Numbered from the stretch's first letter, positions 8,524 through 17,714 are shown. The stretch: 40,357 nt of DNA from Thermoplasmata archaeon (GCA_021797735.1 JAJZZE010000015.1:4904-45260); one strand, 5' to 3'. The notes: generated by a model from the sequence alone, not told the origin. Numbers and translations: made by a program.

Positions 8524-9483
8524 ATGATACTGGCAGTTGATGGTGGCGGTACAAAAACTCTTGCGGTTGTAATAGATGAAAAGAAATTAGTGGTTAAGGG
8601 CATTGGTGTGACGGGTCCAAGCAATGTACGGAGCGTTACAGCAATAACATCAAGGAAAAATATTTTAAAGGCTATCAAAAAGGCAAAGGCCATGGCCGGG
8701 GTTAAAAAAATTGATAGATCAATATATGGCATAGCTGGCTATGGCGATTCAAAATACCATACGGAAGAACTGAATTCAATAATAACCTCCATAAATGAAA
8801 ATGCAGTAATAACAAATGATGGCGAGGCTGCCGTATATCTTATAACCCTTGGCAACGATGGCATTGTTACAGCAATAGGTACCGGATCCGTGGGTGCATA
8901 CATAAAGGAGGGAAAGATCAACAGAATAGGTGGCTGGAGTTATTTAACTGATGATATCGCATCCGGATACTGGATAACACGTAAGGCCCTTGAATTCTGT
9001 GAGAAAAGTTATGATAGGCTAATCGGTGATACAGTCCTAATAAATGAATTTGAGGATTATTTTAAATTACCATTAAGGGATCTTGTATCCAATCTGGAAG
9101 ACCACTTTGATAAGAGATTGATGGCGTCTCTTGCCATAATAGTAAATGATGCAGCGAACAATGGGGACCTTATAGCTAAAGAGGTTTTAAGGCTGGCATA
9201 TGAGGAAATTAAAATGATGATAGATGGCATGAGAAAAAACTTTGATAATGATGTAATAACCGGATCCGTTGGTGGTGTAATGCAATCAGAAATTATCAGA
9301 AATTATTTAATGGAAAAATTTAAGGGTATAAAAATATTTTATGGTTACCATGTAGCCGTAGGAAATGCCATGAAATTACTGAATATAAATGATTTTAATA
9401 CACGGGATAAATTAATAAATGAATTTAACGGCAAGATCAGTGAATTATCACGGGATGAAAGGGATATATTATTTATAAAATAA
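8524..9483 (+). CDS. BadF/BadG/BcrA/BcrD-type sugar kinase (N-acetylglucosamine kinase or KDG kinase-like)
   Basis: This 319-residue ASKHA ATPase has phosphate-1 motif VDGGGTKT at residues 5-12, phosphate-2 region AIGTGSVGAYI, the typical GGWSYLTDDIASGYWI segment, and an adenosine-type GSVGGVMQS near the C-terminus. Members phosphorylate sugars such as N-acetylglucosamine, glucose or 2-keto-3-deoxygluconate. From memory, a Thermoplasma KDG kinase belongs to an unusual sugar kinase class of this kind, which would fit the Entner-Doudoroff metabolism of these archaea. Specificity cannot be read from the sequence. It is monocistronic, and its stop directly abuts an inverted repeat before padR. 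Confidence 0.82.
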   Translation: MILAVDGGGTKTLAVVIDEKKLVVKGIGVTGPSNVRSVTAITSRKNILKAIKKAKAMAGVKKIDRSIYGIAGYGDSKYHTEELNSIITSINENAVITNDGEAAVYLITLGNDGIVTAIGTGSVGAYIKEGKINRIGGWSYLTDDIASGYWITRKALEFCEKSYDRLIGDTVLINEFEDYFKLPLRDLVSNLEDHFDKRLMASLAIIVNDAANNGDLIAKEVLRLAYEEIKMMIDGMRKNFDNDVITGSVGGVMQSEIIRNYLMEKFKGIKIFYGYHVAVGNAMKLLNINDFNTRDKLINEFNGKISELSRDERDILFIK

Positions 9484-9509
9484 TATATCTTTTTTAACAA
9501 AAGATATAT
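9483..9509. repeat. Perfect 11-bp inverted repeat between kinase and padR
   Basis: Arms ATATATCTTTT (9483-9493) and AAAAGATATAT (9499-9509) are perfectly complementary around a TTAAC spacer. It could end kinase transcription, be part of the padR control region, or both. Confidence 0.6.
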
Positions 9510-9532
9510 CTAAATACTGAAAAGATATTTAG
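9510..9532. promoter_or_regulatory. padR promoter with candidate operator dyad
   Basis: CTAAATA (9510-9516) and TATTTAG (9526-9532) form a perfect 7-bp dyad around nine bases. The left arm contains a TATA-like TAAATA 23-28 bases before ATG 9539. A bound regulator would block TBP or the leaderless transcript start. This suits the autoregulation known for PadR repressors; the actual ligand and protein are inference. Confidence 0.5.
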
Positions 9533-9538
9533 TTAATT

Positions 9539-9955
9539 ATGAATTTCCATTTATCTGATATGCTTATACTGGAGCAATTACACAGTGGCCAGAAAAAACC
9601 ATATGCGATAATAAAGGGCATAGTGAGCAAATTTAACTTTGATTATAAACCAAGCACCGGCATGATATATCCCTCATTGAAAAGATTATTATCTAATTAT
9701 TACATTAAAAAGTCAGATCGTGGGTATGAAATAACTGATAGGGGTAAAGAATATTTCAATGACAATTATAATGATTACAGTAAAATGGTCTCAAATTTTA
9801 TTTATAATAAAATATTTTTCAAAAATTTAAGAAAGGCTATAAAAAATTTATTCCATGCAATACGTAATGCAGATAAGGATTATATAGAGGCTAACCAGGA
9901 AAATGTAATTAATAAAATAAATAAAATTGCAGAAGAAATACGTGGGGATGAGTAG
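9539..9955 (+). CDS. PadR-family transcriptional regulator
   Basis: This 138-residue protein has an N-terminal winged helix: LSDMLILEQLHSG..YAIIKGI, then STGMIYPSLKRLLSNYYI, then a wing GYEITDRGKEYF. The spacing is that of PadR regulators. The C-terminal half is Lys/Asn-rich helix that would form the dimer arm. Its stop codon directly touches the ATG of the ABC ATPase, so it heads an operon with a two-component exporter, the usual PadR context for efflux pumps. It is likely autoregulated through the dyads just upstream. Confidence 0.88.
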   Translation: MNFHLSDMLILEQLHSGQKKPYAIIKGIVSKFNFDYKPSTGMIYPSLKRLLSNYYIKKSDRGYEITDRGKEYFNDNYNDYSKMVSNFIYNKIFFKNLRKAIKNLFHAIRNADKDYIEANQENVINKINKIAEEIRGDE

Positions 9956-10936
9956 ATGGATAACAGTATAGAAATAGAAAATTTAACAAAGATATATAGC
10001 GGCAGGGTAACAGCTGTGGATAATGTAAGCCTAAAAATCGGCAGGGGCATGATTTATGGCCTGCTGGGACAGAACGGGGCGGGCAAATCAACACTGATAA
10101 AGATACTTACGGGTGTGCTGAAATCAACTTCTGGTACGGCAAGAATAGCAGGCAATGACCTGAATAAGGATTCATTAAAGATTAGAAGGATCACTGGAGT
10201 TGTTCCACAGGATTTAACCACGGATGGAGATCTAAGCGGCAGGGAAAACCTGAAGCTTGTAGCCGAACTGTATGATATACCAAAAAAGGAGGCAGAGGAA
10301 AGGATAGAGGTTTTATTAAAGATGGTAGATCTGTATGATGTAAGGAACAGGCATGCCAGTGCCTATTCCGGAGGTATGAGAAAGAGGCTGGAACTTGTAT
10401 GCGGCTTAGTAAACACCCCGGAGGTTCTGTTTCTGGATGAGCCAACACTGGGGTTAGATGTAACAACAAGGGAGAACCTGTGGAGTTATATAAGATCGAT
10501 TCAGAAAGAGTTTAAAATTACGATAATACTTACAACACATTATCTTGATGAGGTTGATTCCCTGGCCGATGAATTATCGATAATAGACCATGGAAAGATA
10601 ATTATATCAGGTACATCAGAGGAATTAAAAAAGAGCCTGAACGGTGATATAATAACCCTAAAACTGAAAAATGATGATGAAATCAATAAAATTGGGGAAT
10701 TCAAAAATGCAACAGAAATAAAATTGATGGAAAATAAGGAAATACGTATGAAAGTCAGTAATTCCGATGAAATTTTACCGGTATTAATGAAATATTTATC
10801 CGATAATTCAATTTCACCTGAATCGATAAATATAAGAAAACCATCACTGGATGAGGTATTTATAGAGTATACTGGAAGAAATATAAATGCCGAGCAGGAA
10901 AATAAGGATTATGCAAAATTTATGAGGGCGAGATAA
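9956..10936 (+). CDS. ABC transporter ATP-binding protein (DrrA-like exporter)
   Basis: This 326-residue ABC ATPase shows Walker A GLLGQNGAGKSTLI, Q-loop VVPQDLT, signature YSGGMRKRLEL, Walker B VLFLDEPTLGLD and switch His in LTTHYLDE. A C-terminal extension of about 90 residues, ending with the motif PSLDEVFIEYTG, is typical of the DrrA/CcmA-like drug and lipid exporters. It lies between the PadR regulator and the ABC-2 permease with no gaps, so the three act as one unit. Substrate is unknown. Confidence 0.93.
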   Translation: MDNSIEIENLTKIYSGRVTAVDNVSLKIGRGMIYGLLGQNGAGKSTLIKILTGVLKSTSGTARIAGNDLNKDSLKIRRITGVVPQDLTTDGDLSGRENLKLVAELYDIPKKEAEERIEVLLKMVDLYDVRNRHASAYSGGMRKRLELVCGLVNTPEVLFLDEPTLGLDVTTRENLWSYIRSIQKEFKITIILTTHYLDEVDSLADELSIIDHGKIIISGTSEELKKSLNGDIITLKLKNDDEINKIGEFKNATEIKLMENKEIRMKVSNSDEILPVLMKYLSDNSISPESINIRKPSLDEVFIEYTGRNINAEQENKDYAKFMRAR

Positions 10937-11740
10937 ATGGGCGGACTGATACCCCTAACAGTAAGGGATTTAAAAAGATGGTACCGTAATCCGGTATCTG
11001 CAGTAGTGGGTGTAATACAGCCAATATTCTGGATTGTTTTATTCGGCAGTGCATTTGATATTGCAAAATTTGCTGGGGCTAATACCTCGGCAATATTTGA
11101 GGGTGCACCAGATTATATTACATATTTAATGGGTGGCATATTAACAATTATCGGTTTATTCACCGGAATGTTCTCCGGCATTAATATAATATGGGACCGC
11201 CGTCTTGGTATACTTCAGAGATTCCTGATGGCACCTATAAACCGGGCTTCAATAGTATTCTCAAGGATATTATCATCTGTTGTTAGAATATTTATCCAGG
11301 TTGCAATACTGTTTGGAATTGCCTTTGTCATGCCCAACGGTTTAAAAATAGTAAATGGAATCAGCATACTGGATGTTGTAATATTAATATCTGCAGTACT
11401 GATGATATCATTCATATTTTCCTCATTATTCAGTATAATTGCAGTAAGAACAACAAAAATGGAAACGGTATTCGGAATCGTCAATTTAATAAATCTACCA
11501 TTGATGTTTGCAAGCTATGCAATGTTTCCGCCCGATTTAATGGCAACGTGGTTAAGCAATGTTGCAAAATACAATCCCGTATCATGGTCGTCCCAGTCCA
11601 TAAGAATGGTACTGATCCATGGATCTTTAACCTCTTCAGAGGCACATACAGTTTTAATATACATGCTTGGGCTACTTGCATTAAGTGTGTTTATGCTGGT
11701 AATGACATATATTGTATCAAATAAGGAAATAAGGGAATAA
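10937..11740 (+). CDS. ABC-2 type transporter permease
   Basis: This 267-residue membrane protein has about six hydrophobic segments and starts with a short cytoplasmic amphipathic stretch (LTVRDLKRWYRNPVSAVVG). It contains the ABC-2 family region around INIIWDRRLGILQRFLMAPI. It is the partner of the preceding DrrA-like ATPase and starts at the ATG immediately after that gene's stop. Export of a hydrophobic compound is likely; its identity cannot be told. Confidence 0.92.
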   Translation: MGGLIPLTVRDLKRWYRNPVSAVVGVIQPIFWIVLFGSAFDIAKFAGANTSAIFEGAPDYITYLMGGILTIIGLFTGMFSGINIIWDRRLGILQRFLMAPINRASIVFSRILSSVVRIFIQVAILFGIAFVMPNGLKIVNGISILDVVILISAVLMISFIFSSLFSIIAVRTTKMETVFGIVNLINLPLMFASYAMFPPDLMATWLSNVAKYNPVSWSSQSIRMVLIHGSLTSSEAHTVLIYMLGLLALSVFMLVMTYIVSNKEIRE

Positions 11741-11742
11741 AT

Positions 11743-12420
11743 TTAGGATATAAGTGTTCCATCACATTTACTGTTATATAAAATATTTTTATATTCATCT
11801 AAATTTAATCCGTTAACAACAAATATTTTAATTTTAGATCTTTTTGCTATTGTCAGTGCTGTTATGTCCATAAATGTATTTGTTCCAGCCCCCTTTGAAT
11901 TTTGAATGGACAGTTCTATGGCATCATTGTATGATAATCTATCAAATTTTTTTGCGTTTTTATCGGCTCTTGGATCACCGGAGTAAACACCGTCAACAGA
12001 TGTTGCGTTTATGAGTATGCTGGCACCAATTCTCTCGGCAAGTAAGGTTGAAACGGTATCTGTGGTATGACCAGGTTCTGTACCGCCCATTATTACATAT
12101 CTGTAGTTATGGACCATCTCCGCTGCATCATTAATTGTTGTCGGTATTTTTGAGTTAACATCGTCAAAAAACGTTGTCAACGCCAGGGCATTAATCCTTG
12201 TGGCGTTTATGCCGATTTCATCCAGTATATTATCATTCACATTATATTTCTTTAAATCTGATATATACGTTCTTGCAAGTTTGCCACCACCCACAACTAT
12301 GCCGAATTTATCATATGATTTGATATCGCCCATTGCGACTGAAAAAGATTCCATTAATTCAAGATTCAATCTATCGGTTGAGATTATTGAACCACCTAAA
12401 GATATTACAACACTCTTCAT
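11743..12420 (-). CDS. pyrH: UMP kinase (archaeal type)
   Basis: This 225-residue amino-acid-kinase-fold enzyme phosphorylates UMP to UDP with ATP in pyrimidine nucleotide synthesis. Visible motifs are the N-terminal phosphate loop [41 protein letters not shown] for UMP and nucleotide binding, and [11 protein letters not shown]. Length and motif spacing fit archaeal UMP kinases. The start is separated by only 42 bases from the divergent prf1, and its stop lies 2 bases past the convergent permease stop. Confidence 0.94.
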   Translation of the reverse strand: MKSVVISLGGSIISTDRLNLELMESFSVAMGDIKSYDKFGIVVGGGKLARTYISDLKKYNVNDNILDEIGINATRINALALTTFFDDVNSKIPTTINDAAEMVHNYRYVIMGGTEPGHTTDTVSTLLAERIGASILINATSVDGVYSGDPRADKNAKKFDRLSYNDAIELSIQNSKGAGTNTFMDITALTIAKRSKIKIFVVNGLNLDEYKNILYNSKCDGTLIS

Positions 12421-12462
12421 TAATTTTCATTAAGGTTAAATATTATTATAAAATTTTCTATC
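12421..12462. promoter_or_regulatory. Compact divergent promoter of pyrH and prf1
   Basis: The 42-bp spacer holds one AT-rich block (12435-12452) that provides a TATA-like element about 25 bases from each start. Both transcripts would be leaderless, and TBP binding for the two directions would compete or be shared. Confidence 0.5.
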
Positions 12463-13701
12463 ATGGACGATGGAGATTATAAAAGGTATGAATTTAAAAA
12501 AGCAATGGAAGAACTTTCAAAATTAACAGGTAGAGGTACTGAATTAATATCATTATATATACCACCAGATAAGCAGATATCCGATGTTGTTCAGTATCTG
12601 AGGGATGAATTCTCAACATCCTCAAATATAAAGTCAAAATCAACAAGGAAAAATGTTCTGGCTGCAATAGAATCGATAATGTCACGGTTAAAGTATTACA
12701 AACAGCCACCGGAGCACGGACTTGTGTTTTTTGTAGGCCATATAGCAACGCGAGGTGATCAGACGGAGATGTATACAAAGATAATAGAGCCACCACAGCC
12801 AATACAGACATTTTTATACAAATGCGATTCAAATTTTCATTTAGAACAGTTAACTGACCAGTTAAGGGAAAAGGAAGTATATGGTTTAATAGTGATAGAC
12901 AGGAAAGAAGCTACAGTAGGGTTCTTAAAGGGTACAAAAATTGAGGTTGCAGACTATGAATATTCTCTGGTGCCAAGCAAACATCACCAGGGCGGGCAGT
13001 CATCGCGAAGGTTCGAGAGGCTAATAGAAAACAAGGCAAATGAATTTTATAAGAAAATGGGTGAAATATCAAATACAACATTTTTACCGGTAATAAAGGA
13101 TGTGACTGCAATATTTCTGGGTGGGCCCGGTGCTACCAAGGAATATTTTCTAAACGGCAATTATTTAAGGGATGAGGTCAAGGCAAAAATCAAGGATCTC
13201 TTCGATATAGGTTATACCGACGAATCCGGCCTGCACGAACTTGTTGAAAAGGCATCGGAATCCATCAAGGGTATGAGGATATCAAAGGAGAAAGATATAA
13301 TCAATAGATTTCTCGGGGAAATTAAAAAATCCGATGGTGGCCTTGGGGTTTATGGAGAAAATGCAATATTAAATGCACTGAAAATGAAAAATCTTGAACT
13401 GTTAATAGTCTCTGATAGTATAAGAAAGATAAAATACTTTTACCGATGTCCCGTATGCAGTGCCGAAAAAACATTTACAAATGAACCTGAAGACCAGCCA
13501 TTATGCGACGAAGATAATACACCCATGGATTTCGAGAGGGAGGATGATTTTATTGAGGATTTATATAAAATGTCTGAAGATTCCGGAACAAAGGTTGAGC
13601 TGGTATCAGAGGATAGCGATGAGGGGCGTCTGTTAAAAACTGCCTTCGGGGGACTGGCCGGTATACTGAGATATATACCAGAAAACCAGATAAATATATA
13701 A
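12463..13701 (+). CDS. prf1: Peptide chain release factor aRF1
   Basis: This 412-residue archaeal release factor reads all three stop codons and triggers peptidyl-tRNA hydrolysis. It has the stop-recognition motif in [11 protein letters not shown], the catalytic GGQ in [13 protein letters not shown], and a C-terminal domain with a zinc-ribbon-like pair [17 protein letters not shown]. Length is normal for the family. It is divergent from pyrH. Confidence 0.97.
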   Translation: MDDGDYKRYEFKKAMEELSKLTGRGTELISLYIPPDKQISDVVQYLRDEFSTSSNIKSKSTRKNVLAAIESIMSRLKYYKQPPEHGLVFFVGHIATRGDQTEMYTKIIEPPQPIQTFLYKCDSNFHLEQLTDQLREKEVYGLIVIDRKEATVGFLKGTKIEVADYEYSLVPSKHHQGGQSSRRFERLIENKANEFYKKMGEISNTTFLPVIKDVTAIFLGGPGATKEYFLNGNYLRDEVKAKIKDLFDIGYTDESGLHELVEKASESIKGMRISKEKDIINRFLGEIKKSDGGLGVYGENAILNALKMKNLELLIVSDSIRKIKYFYRCPVCSAEKTFTNEPEDQPLCDEDNTPMDFEREDDFIEDLYKMSEDSGTKVELVSEDSDEGRLLKTAFGGLAGILRYIPENQINI

Positions 13702-13840
13702 ATTAATTAATTCTATTATTCCACTCCGGATTAATTTGCTTCATTATAAAAATAGGAGAAAAGCAAGTATTCCAACGGAACCAGAAAATATAATGTGCTA
13801 TGTAACCATATTTACATAACCGTTATGCAATTTAAAAATA

Positions 13841-14464
13841 TTATATCTTATTTTCAAGATAATATGATACAACCTTTTTCAGGCTACGCCTAAGTATATC
13901 AGATAATGCCGGTACTGATATATTGATCGACCCTGCAAATTCTGTCAGAGATATTTCCCTATCACTATCAAAATAGCCGCTTTCATATAATTTTAATAAT
14001 ATATCCTTTTCATGATCGGTTAATTCATGAGTTTTGTTTGAAGAAATATCATATATGTAATATTTCAGTCCGGAAGCCTTAAGTGTATCTTTCAATTTAT
14101 TTAATACAGAATAATTGGGTAGCAATAAATTATAAACAACAGTATGGCCATTTATTGTTCTACTGCTCAGTATGGAAGCATCTATTGAATCGATAATTGA
14201 GCACCCACTGCAACAGTATGTCTTTGCCCATATTACATTGTTCCCGGATTTGTGTATATCCTGTGATATCTTCTTAATATTATCCATTACCTCATAGATG
14301 TTTGTATTATTACCAAAAGTGAGCTTATGTGTTGTGGTCTTCTCATCAATTTTCAACCTTTCAATTTTTGTATCCACATAATTTTTTGAAATATAACTGG
14401 TTATGTCACAATCATACCTTTCTATTCTGACGCTTAATTTTATTTCACTTTTATTTTTCACCAT
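13841..14464 (-). CDS. HTH_10 (bacterio-opsin-activator-type) regulator with a CCxxC motif
   Basis: The C-terminal ~55 residues (LTDHEKDILLKLYESGYFDSDREISL..LSDILRRSLKKVVSYYL) match the HTH_10 domain of archaeal Bat-like regulators. The N-terminal 140 residues are a sensor-like region with Cys84, Cys85 and Cys88 in TYCCSGCSI, plus Cys19. That arrangement could bind metal or Fe-S, or respond to redox state. It is divergent from cydA, with a perfect palindrome between the two genes, so control of the oxidase by oxygen, metal or redox is a reasonable inference. No N-terminal domain family is recognised. Confidence 0.8.
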   Translation of the reverse strand: MVKNKSEIKLSVRIERYDCDITSYISKNYVDTKIERLKIDEKTTTHKLTFGNNTNIYEVMDNIKKISQDIHKSGNNVIWAKTYCCSGCSIIDSIDASILSSRTINGHTVVYNLLLPNYSVLNKLKDTLKASGLKYYIYDISSNKTHELTDHEKDILLKLYESGYFDSDREISLTEFAGSINISVPALSDILRRSLKKVVSYYLENKI

Positions 14465-14516
14465 GTGTAAATAATGTTAATGCTTAAAACTTTTTATATT
14501 TAAACATAACACCTTA

Positions 14517-14540
14517 TATATTAACGTTACCGTTAATATA
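14517..14540. promoter_or_regulatory. Perfect palindrome over the cydAB promoter
   Basis: TATATTAACG (14517-14526) and CGTTAATATA (14531-14540) are exactly complementary around TTAC. The right arm contains a TATA-like TTAATATA about 29-36 bases before ATG 14569, so a dimeric regulator here would compete with TBP. The divergent HTH_10 gene is the obvious candidate to bind it. This is inference. Confidence 0.6.
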
Positions 14541-14568
14541 CAGTAAATTTATGATAACATGATATAAA

Positions 14569-16011
14569 ATGTCAATAACATATCCAAACTGGGATGCAAG
14601 TATATTTGCATATACCGTTTCAGCACATATATTAATAGTAACGTTGACACTCGGCCTTGCCTTGCTGATACTGATTTCTGAATTCATTGGCCTTAAATAC
14701 AAAAATAAATACTATGAGGCTCTGGCACATAAAATGTCCATAGCGCTGGTAATCAATTTTGCTATAGGAACAGCATCGGGAATATTTATGGCTGTCAAAT
14801 TAATGCTATTCTGGCCAAATTTTATGGCAATGGTGGGAGATGTAGCTATGGGGGCTTTCTATGCCGAGGTATTTGCCTTTCTGGTTGAATCAATAGCCCT
14901 AATGGTATATGTATATTTCTGGGACAATTTCAAAAACAGGTGGTACCACTGGCTGGTTTCGTGGGGAGTTTTAATAGGAACAGGCGGATCTGCCGCGTTG
15001 ATAGTTGATGTCAATGCATGGATGAATACTCCCACCGGATCGTTCAATATACCCTATTACTTAGAAACGGGTAAAATTATAGACGTTAATCCCCTGGCTG
15101 TTTTCTGGGAACCATCCACCGGTGCACAGCTGTTCCACATGTACGCTGCTGAATATTTGGCCGGTTCCATGATGGTTTTAATATATTTAGCATACAAATA
15201 CATGAAAACAAACAACGTCGATGCAAGGAAGATGTATAAGGCAGGAATAGGCATATTATCAATAGTGGCGATCTTTGATATAATTATAACGGGTATAGCC
15301 GGTTCGGTAGAGGCAACCACATTACTGGCTGTAGAGCCTTTAAAATATGCAGATATAGAACAGGACATGTATCCTGCAACACACGGTGTTGCCGAGCATG
15401 TCTTTGGTATACTGGTCAATGGAAAACCGGCATACTATCTTAACATACCGGGTTTACAATCATTGCTGGCATATCCAACAACGTTCGGAAAGGGCCCTAT
15501 ACCTGGACTAAGCACATATCCGGCAAGTGACTGGGCTCCATCTGTAGTCCATGACCTCTTTGATTTAATGGTTGGTTTCGGTACATTGATTGGCTTATAC
15601 TGGTTATATGTGGTTGTGCAGTATTTCAGGAAGAAGGACCCGTTAAACCAGAAATTAACATTATACGGGATGATGTTCTTCGGTGTTATTGCCGTTATTA
15701 CTATGGAACTTGGGTGGTGGACAGCCGAGGTCAGCAGGGTTCCATTTATAGTTAAATCACCGGTACCGGGAGGGTTAATAGTAAATGGCACACATTACTA
15801 CGGTGTCATGACAATTACGGATGCGGCGTCGTATTCGCCTATTATATGGCCACTCGGAATATTGATAATCATATTCTATATAATATTAATACCGTTGATG
15901 TTCTATTATATGGCAGGAGTGTTAAAGGATGAAACTGATGAAGAAATGCAGAAGGCCGAAGAAGAAGTAAATAATGGAGGGGCAACAGGAATGAAGGCAG
16001 GTATGAGGTGA
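14569..16011 (+). CDS. cydA: Cytochrome bd quinol oxidase subunit I
   Basis: This 480-residue membrane protein carries the haems and oxidises quinol with oxygen. Residues corresponding to the E. coli haem ligands and nearby acids are visible: His20, His190 (LFHMYAAEYLAGS), Met334 (FDLMVGFGTL), and Glu100 and Glu107 in GAFYAEVFAFLVES. The usual GWxxxEvGRQPW segment is changed to GWWTAEVSRVPF. The quinol (Q) loop is short. It is co-transcribed with a divergent subunit II and opposite a redox-type regulator. Confidence 0.94.
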   Translation: MSITYPNWDASIFAYTVSAHILIVTLTLGLALLILISEFIGLKYKNKYYEALAHKMSIALVINFAIGTASGIFMAVKLMLFWPNFMAMVGDVAMGAFYAEVFAFLVESIALMVYVYFWDNFKNRWYHWLVSWGVLIGTGGSAALIVDVNAWMNTPTGSFNIPYYLETGKIIDVNPLAVFWEPSTGAQLFHMYAAEYLAGSMMVLIYLAYKYMKTNNVDARKMYKAGIGILSIVAIFDIIITGIAGSVEATTLLAVEPLKYADIEQDMYPATHGVAEHVFGILVNGKPAYYLNIPGLQSLLAYPTTFGKGPIPGLSTYPASDWAPSVVHDLFDLMVGFGTLIGLYWLYVVVQYFRKKDPLNQKLTLYGMMFFGVIAVITMELGWWTAEVSRVPFIVKSPVPGGLIVNGTHYYGVMTITDAASYSPIIWPLGILIIIFYIILIPLMFYYMAGVLKDETDEEMQKAEEEVNNGGATGMKAGMR

Positions 16012-16016
16012 TTAAA

Positions 16017-17018
16017 ATGAGCAATTTCTTTTTTTATGCAGATACGTATGTTATAAAGCTGGTACTAGCAACTATGGTGGTTTTCCTTGGATCAGAATTC
16101 ATGGCTATATTTCCGATATTTACAAACTTTGAAAAGAATGGGGAAAACGTGAAAAGGCACATAGTGCCAATATGGGAAATCACAGGCACCGTCGTGGTAT
16201 ACTTCGTCGTGGAACTTGAATTAATATATTCATACCTGGTACCTGTTGCATCGTATTTATTCATACCGTTAATCGGGGCATTCATATTATTACTGATATT
16301 GCGCAATGTTGCCATTATATATGCGGAGTTTCTATGGAAGCACAAAAAGTACCATGCAATAAGCAACAGCAATTTATATAAGGGGTATTCAGTAGCCACA
16401 TTTATTATGATGATCCTGTTCATAACCGGGGTTTTATCGCTGATGTATGGAAAGGGCATACACCTGTCACCAGCAGTGTATATGGATTACATGCCATTAC
16501 TGTCCACATATAATTACTGGTTATTCTTACTGGGTACACTGTTCATAACATACGGATTGTCAACAGTATTTTACAGAACCATTAATATAAAATCATACAT
16601 ACCGCTGGTAACTGTTATAGCAGGGTTAATATTGAGCACTGCCGGGCTGGCTAAAATAGCAATCATAGATAGGGTGCCATCATCGGATTTATACCTGCTG
16701 ATAATACCGGCAATATTAACCATACTGATTCCGGTGCTGTATATGAACAAAAAAACCACAAATCTGGCGTCATATAAACCATTTTTCTTTGTTTTAATGG
16801 TTTTTGCTGTATTTACAATAGAGGTACCTGTAATGTATATAGCCGGTGGGGCTTTTCCAGTATCGGCATTTCAATCAGCACCTTCAATGCTCGCATTTAA
16901 CTTCTATATGAGCATACTCGGTGGGATTATATTCCTGTTATTCATGGCAATGTATGCATATGTATACTCGAATAATCCTGTAAAATCGGGAACCAGTGAT
17001 AAAAAATCACATAATTAA
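16017..17018 (+). CDS. cydB: Cytochrome bd oxidase subunit II, divergent archaeal type
   Basis: This membrane protein of about 333 residues has eight or nine hydrophobic segments and follows cydA directly. It is weakly CydB-like: the DGFDLG start motif of bacterial CydB is absent, but an equivalent of the PvWegNEvW region may be seen in RHIVPIWEITGTVVVYFVVELE. Position and topology argue for the small, haem-free partner of CydA. An in-frame GTG at 16008 overlaps the cydA stop. ATG 16017 is preferred because AGGTGA lies 7 bases before it. Confidence 0.8.
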   Translation: MSNFFFYADTYVIKLVLATMVVFLGSEFMAIFPIFTNFEKNGENVKRHIVPIWEITGTVVVYFVVELELIYSYLVPVASYLFIPLIGAFILLLILRNVAIIYAEFLWKHKKYHAISNSNLYKGYSVATFIMMILFITGVLSLMYGKGIHLSPAVYMDYMPLLSTYNYWLFLLGTLFITYGLSTVFYRTINIKSYIPLVTVIAGLILSTAGLAKIAIIDRVPSSDLYLLIIPAILTILIPVLYMNKKTTNLASYKPFFFVLMVFAVFTIEVPVMYIAGGAFPVSAFQSAPSMLAFNFYMSILGGIIFLLFMAMYAYVYSNNPVKSGTSDKKSHN

Positions 17019-17036
17019 TTTTTTTTATTTTTTAAT
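17016..17036 (+). terminator. T-rich terminator after cydB
   Basis: An 8-T run, A, then a 6-T run follow the cydB stop codon at once. Oligo-T tracts are sufficient for archaeal termination, with no hairpin needed. Confidence 0.5.
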
Positions 17037-17306
17037 ATTTGCTTATCCGTGTTATGACATCCTCATCATTTACCCCATAATCAGGGCTTACCATTAATTC
17101 TATCTTTCTTGATAAAAATTTTCATGAATGTTCATTATAAAAGATAGTGGCCTACCAGTGGTAGCTAATGAGAAGCAGAGAAATAAAAAATATAGCATTT
17201 TGAATGATTACAGAAACTAAAACATCTCATTGAAAATGTCCATATTTGAGTGGGCAGATCAATGATAAGTATAAGCCATTCAGGATGCACTTGGTTTTGA
17301 ATCAAC

Positions 17307-17714
17307 TCATTTTCTTGCCTCAATCTCCAATAATTCCAGGTATTCATTTACCTCTGGCAGCGATTCTACCGCCACTCTCTTTAAAATTGACATGTCTGTC
17401 CTGTGAGAGAACATATAGCCAGCATCGTTTCTATATTTCAATAGCAACTGGAACGTTTCCAATATTTCATCCAGCGACTCTTCCAGTTTTTTATTAAATT
17501 TCAATGACCCTGCCCTTAGTTTAAAAATTGGTATTACATCGTGTATCTTAGGATATTCAATCTCAAACTTTAGAAATATTGATTTTAAGCCTATCTCCAG
17601 TGCCATTTCAAGGGAGTATACGCATGTATCATAGTTACCATCGTCATAAGCATCGGTTGCTGTTTTATACCATCTCTTAGCATTATTTACTGCATTCACT
17701 GCTTCATTTTCCAT
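17307..17714 (-). CDS. HEPN-domain protein (MNT/HEPN pair)
   Basis: This 135-residue all-helical protein has the HEPN layout: AVNNAKRWYKTATDAYDDGNYDTCVYSLEMAL at the start, then IHDVIPIF and a long C-terminal helix. Toxin HEPN proteins usually carry RX4-6H for RNA cleavage. Here the nearest candidate, YRNDAGYMFSH, has eight residues between Arg and His, so catalysis is uncertain. It overlaps the upstream nucleotidyltransferase gene by 19 bases, which marks an MNT/HEPN toxin-antitoxin-like operon in which the transferase modifies or neutralises the HEPN partner. Confidence 0.8.
   Translation of the reverse strand: MENEAVNAVNNAKRWYKTATDAYDDGNYDTCVYSLEMALEIGLKSIFLKFEIEYPKIHDVIPIFKLRAGSLKFNKKLEESLDEILETFQLLLKYRNDAGYMFSHRTDMSILKRVAVESLPEVNEYLELLEIEARK

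Noticed and set aside
17032-17110. Minus-strand coding-like trace (ELMVSPDYGVNDEDVITRIS) after cydB
   Set aside because: About 30 codons without a start. It could be the tail of an earlier gene but is too short to support.
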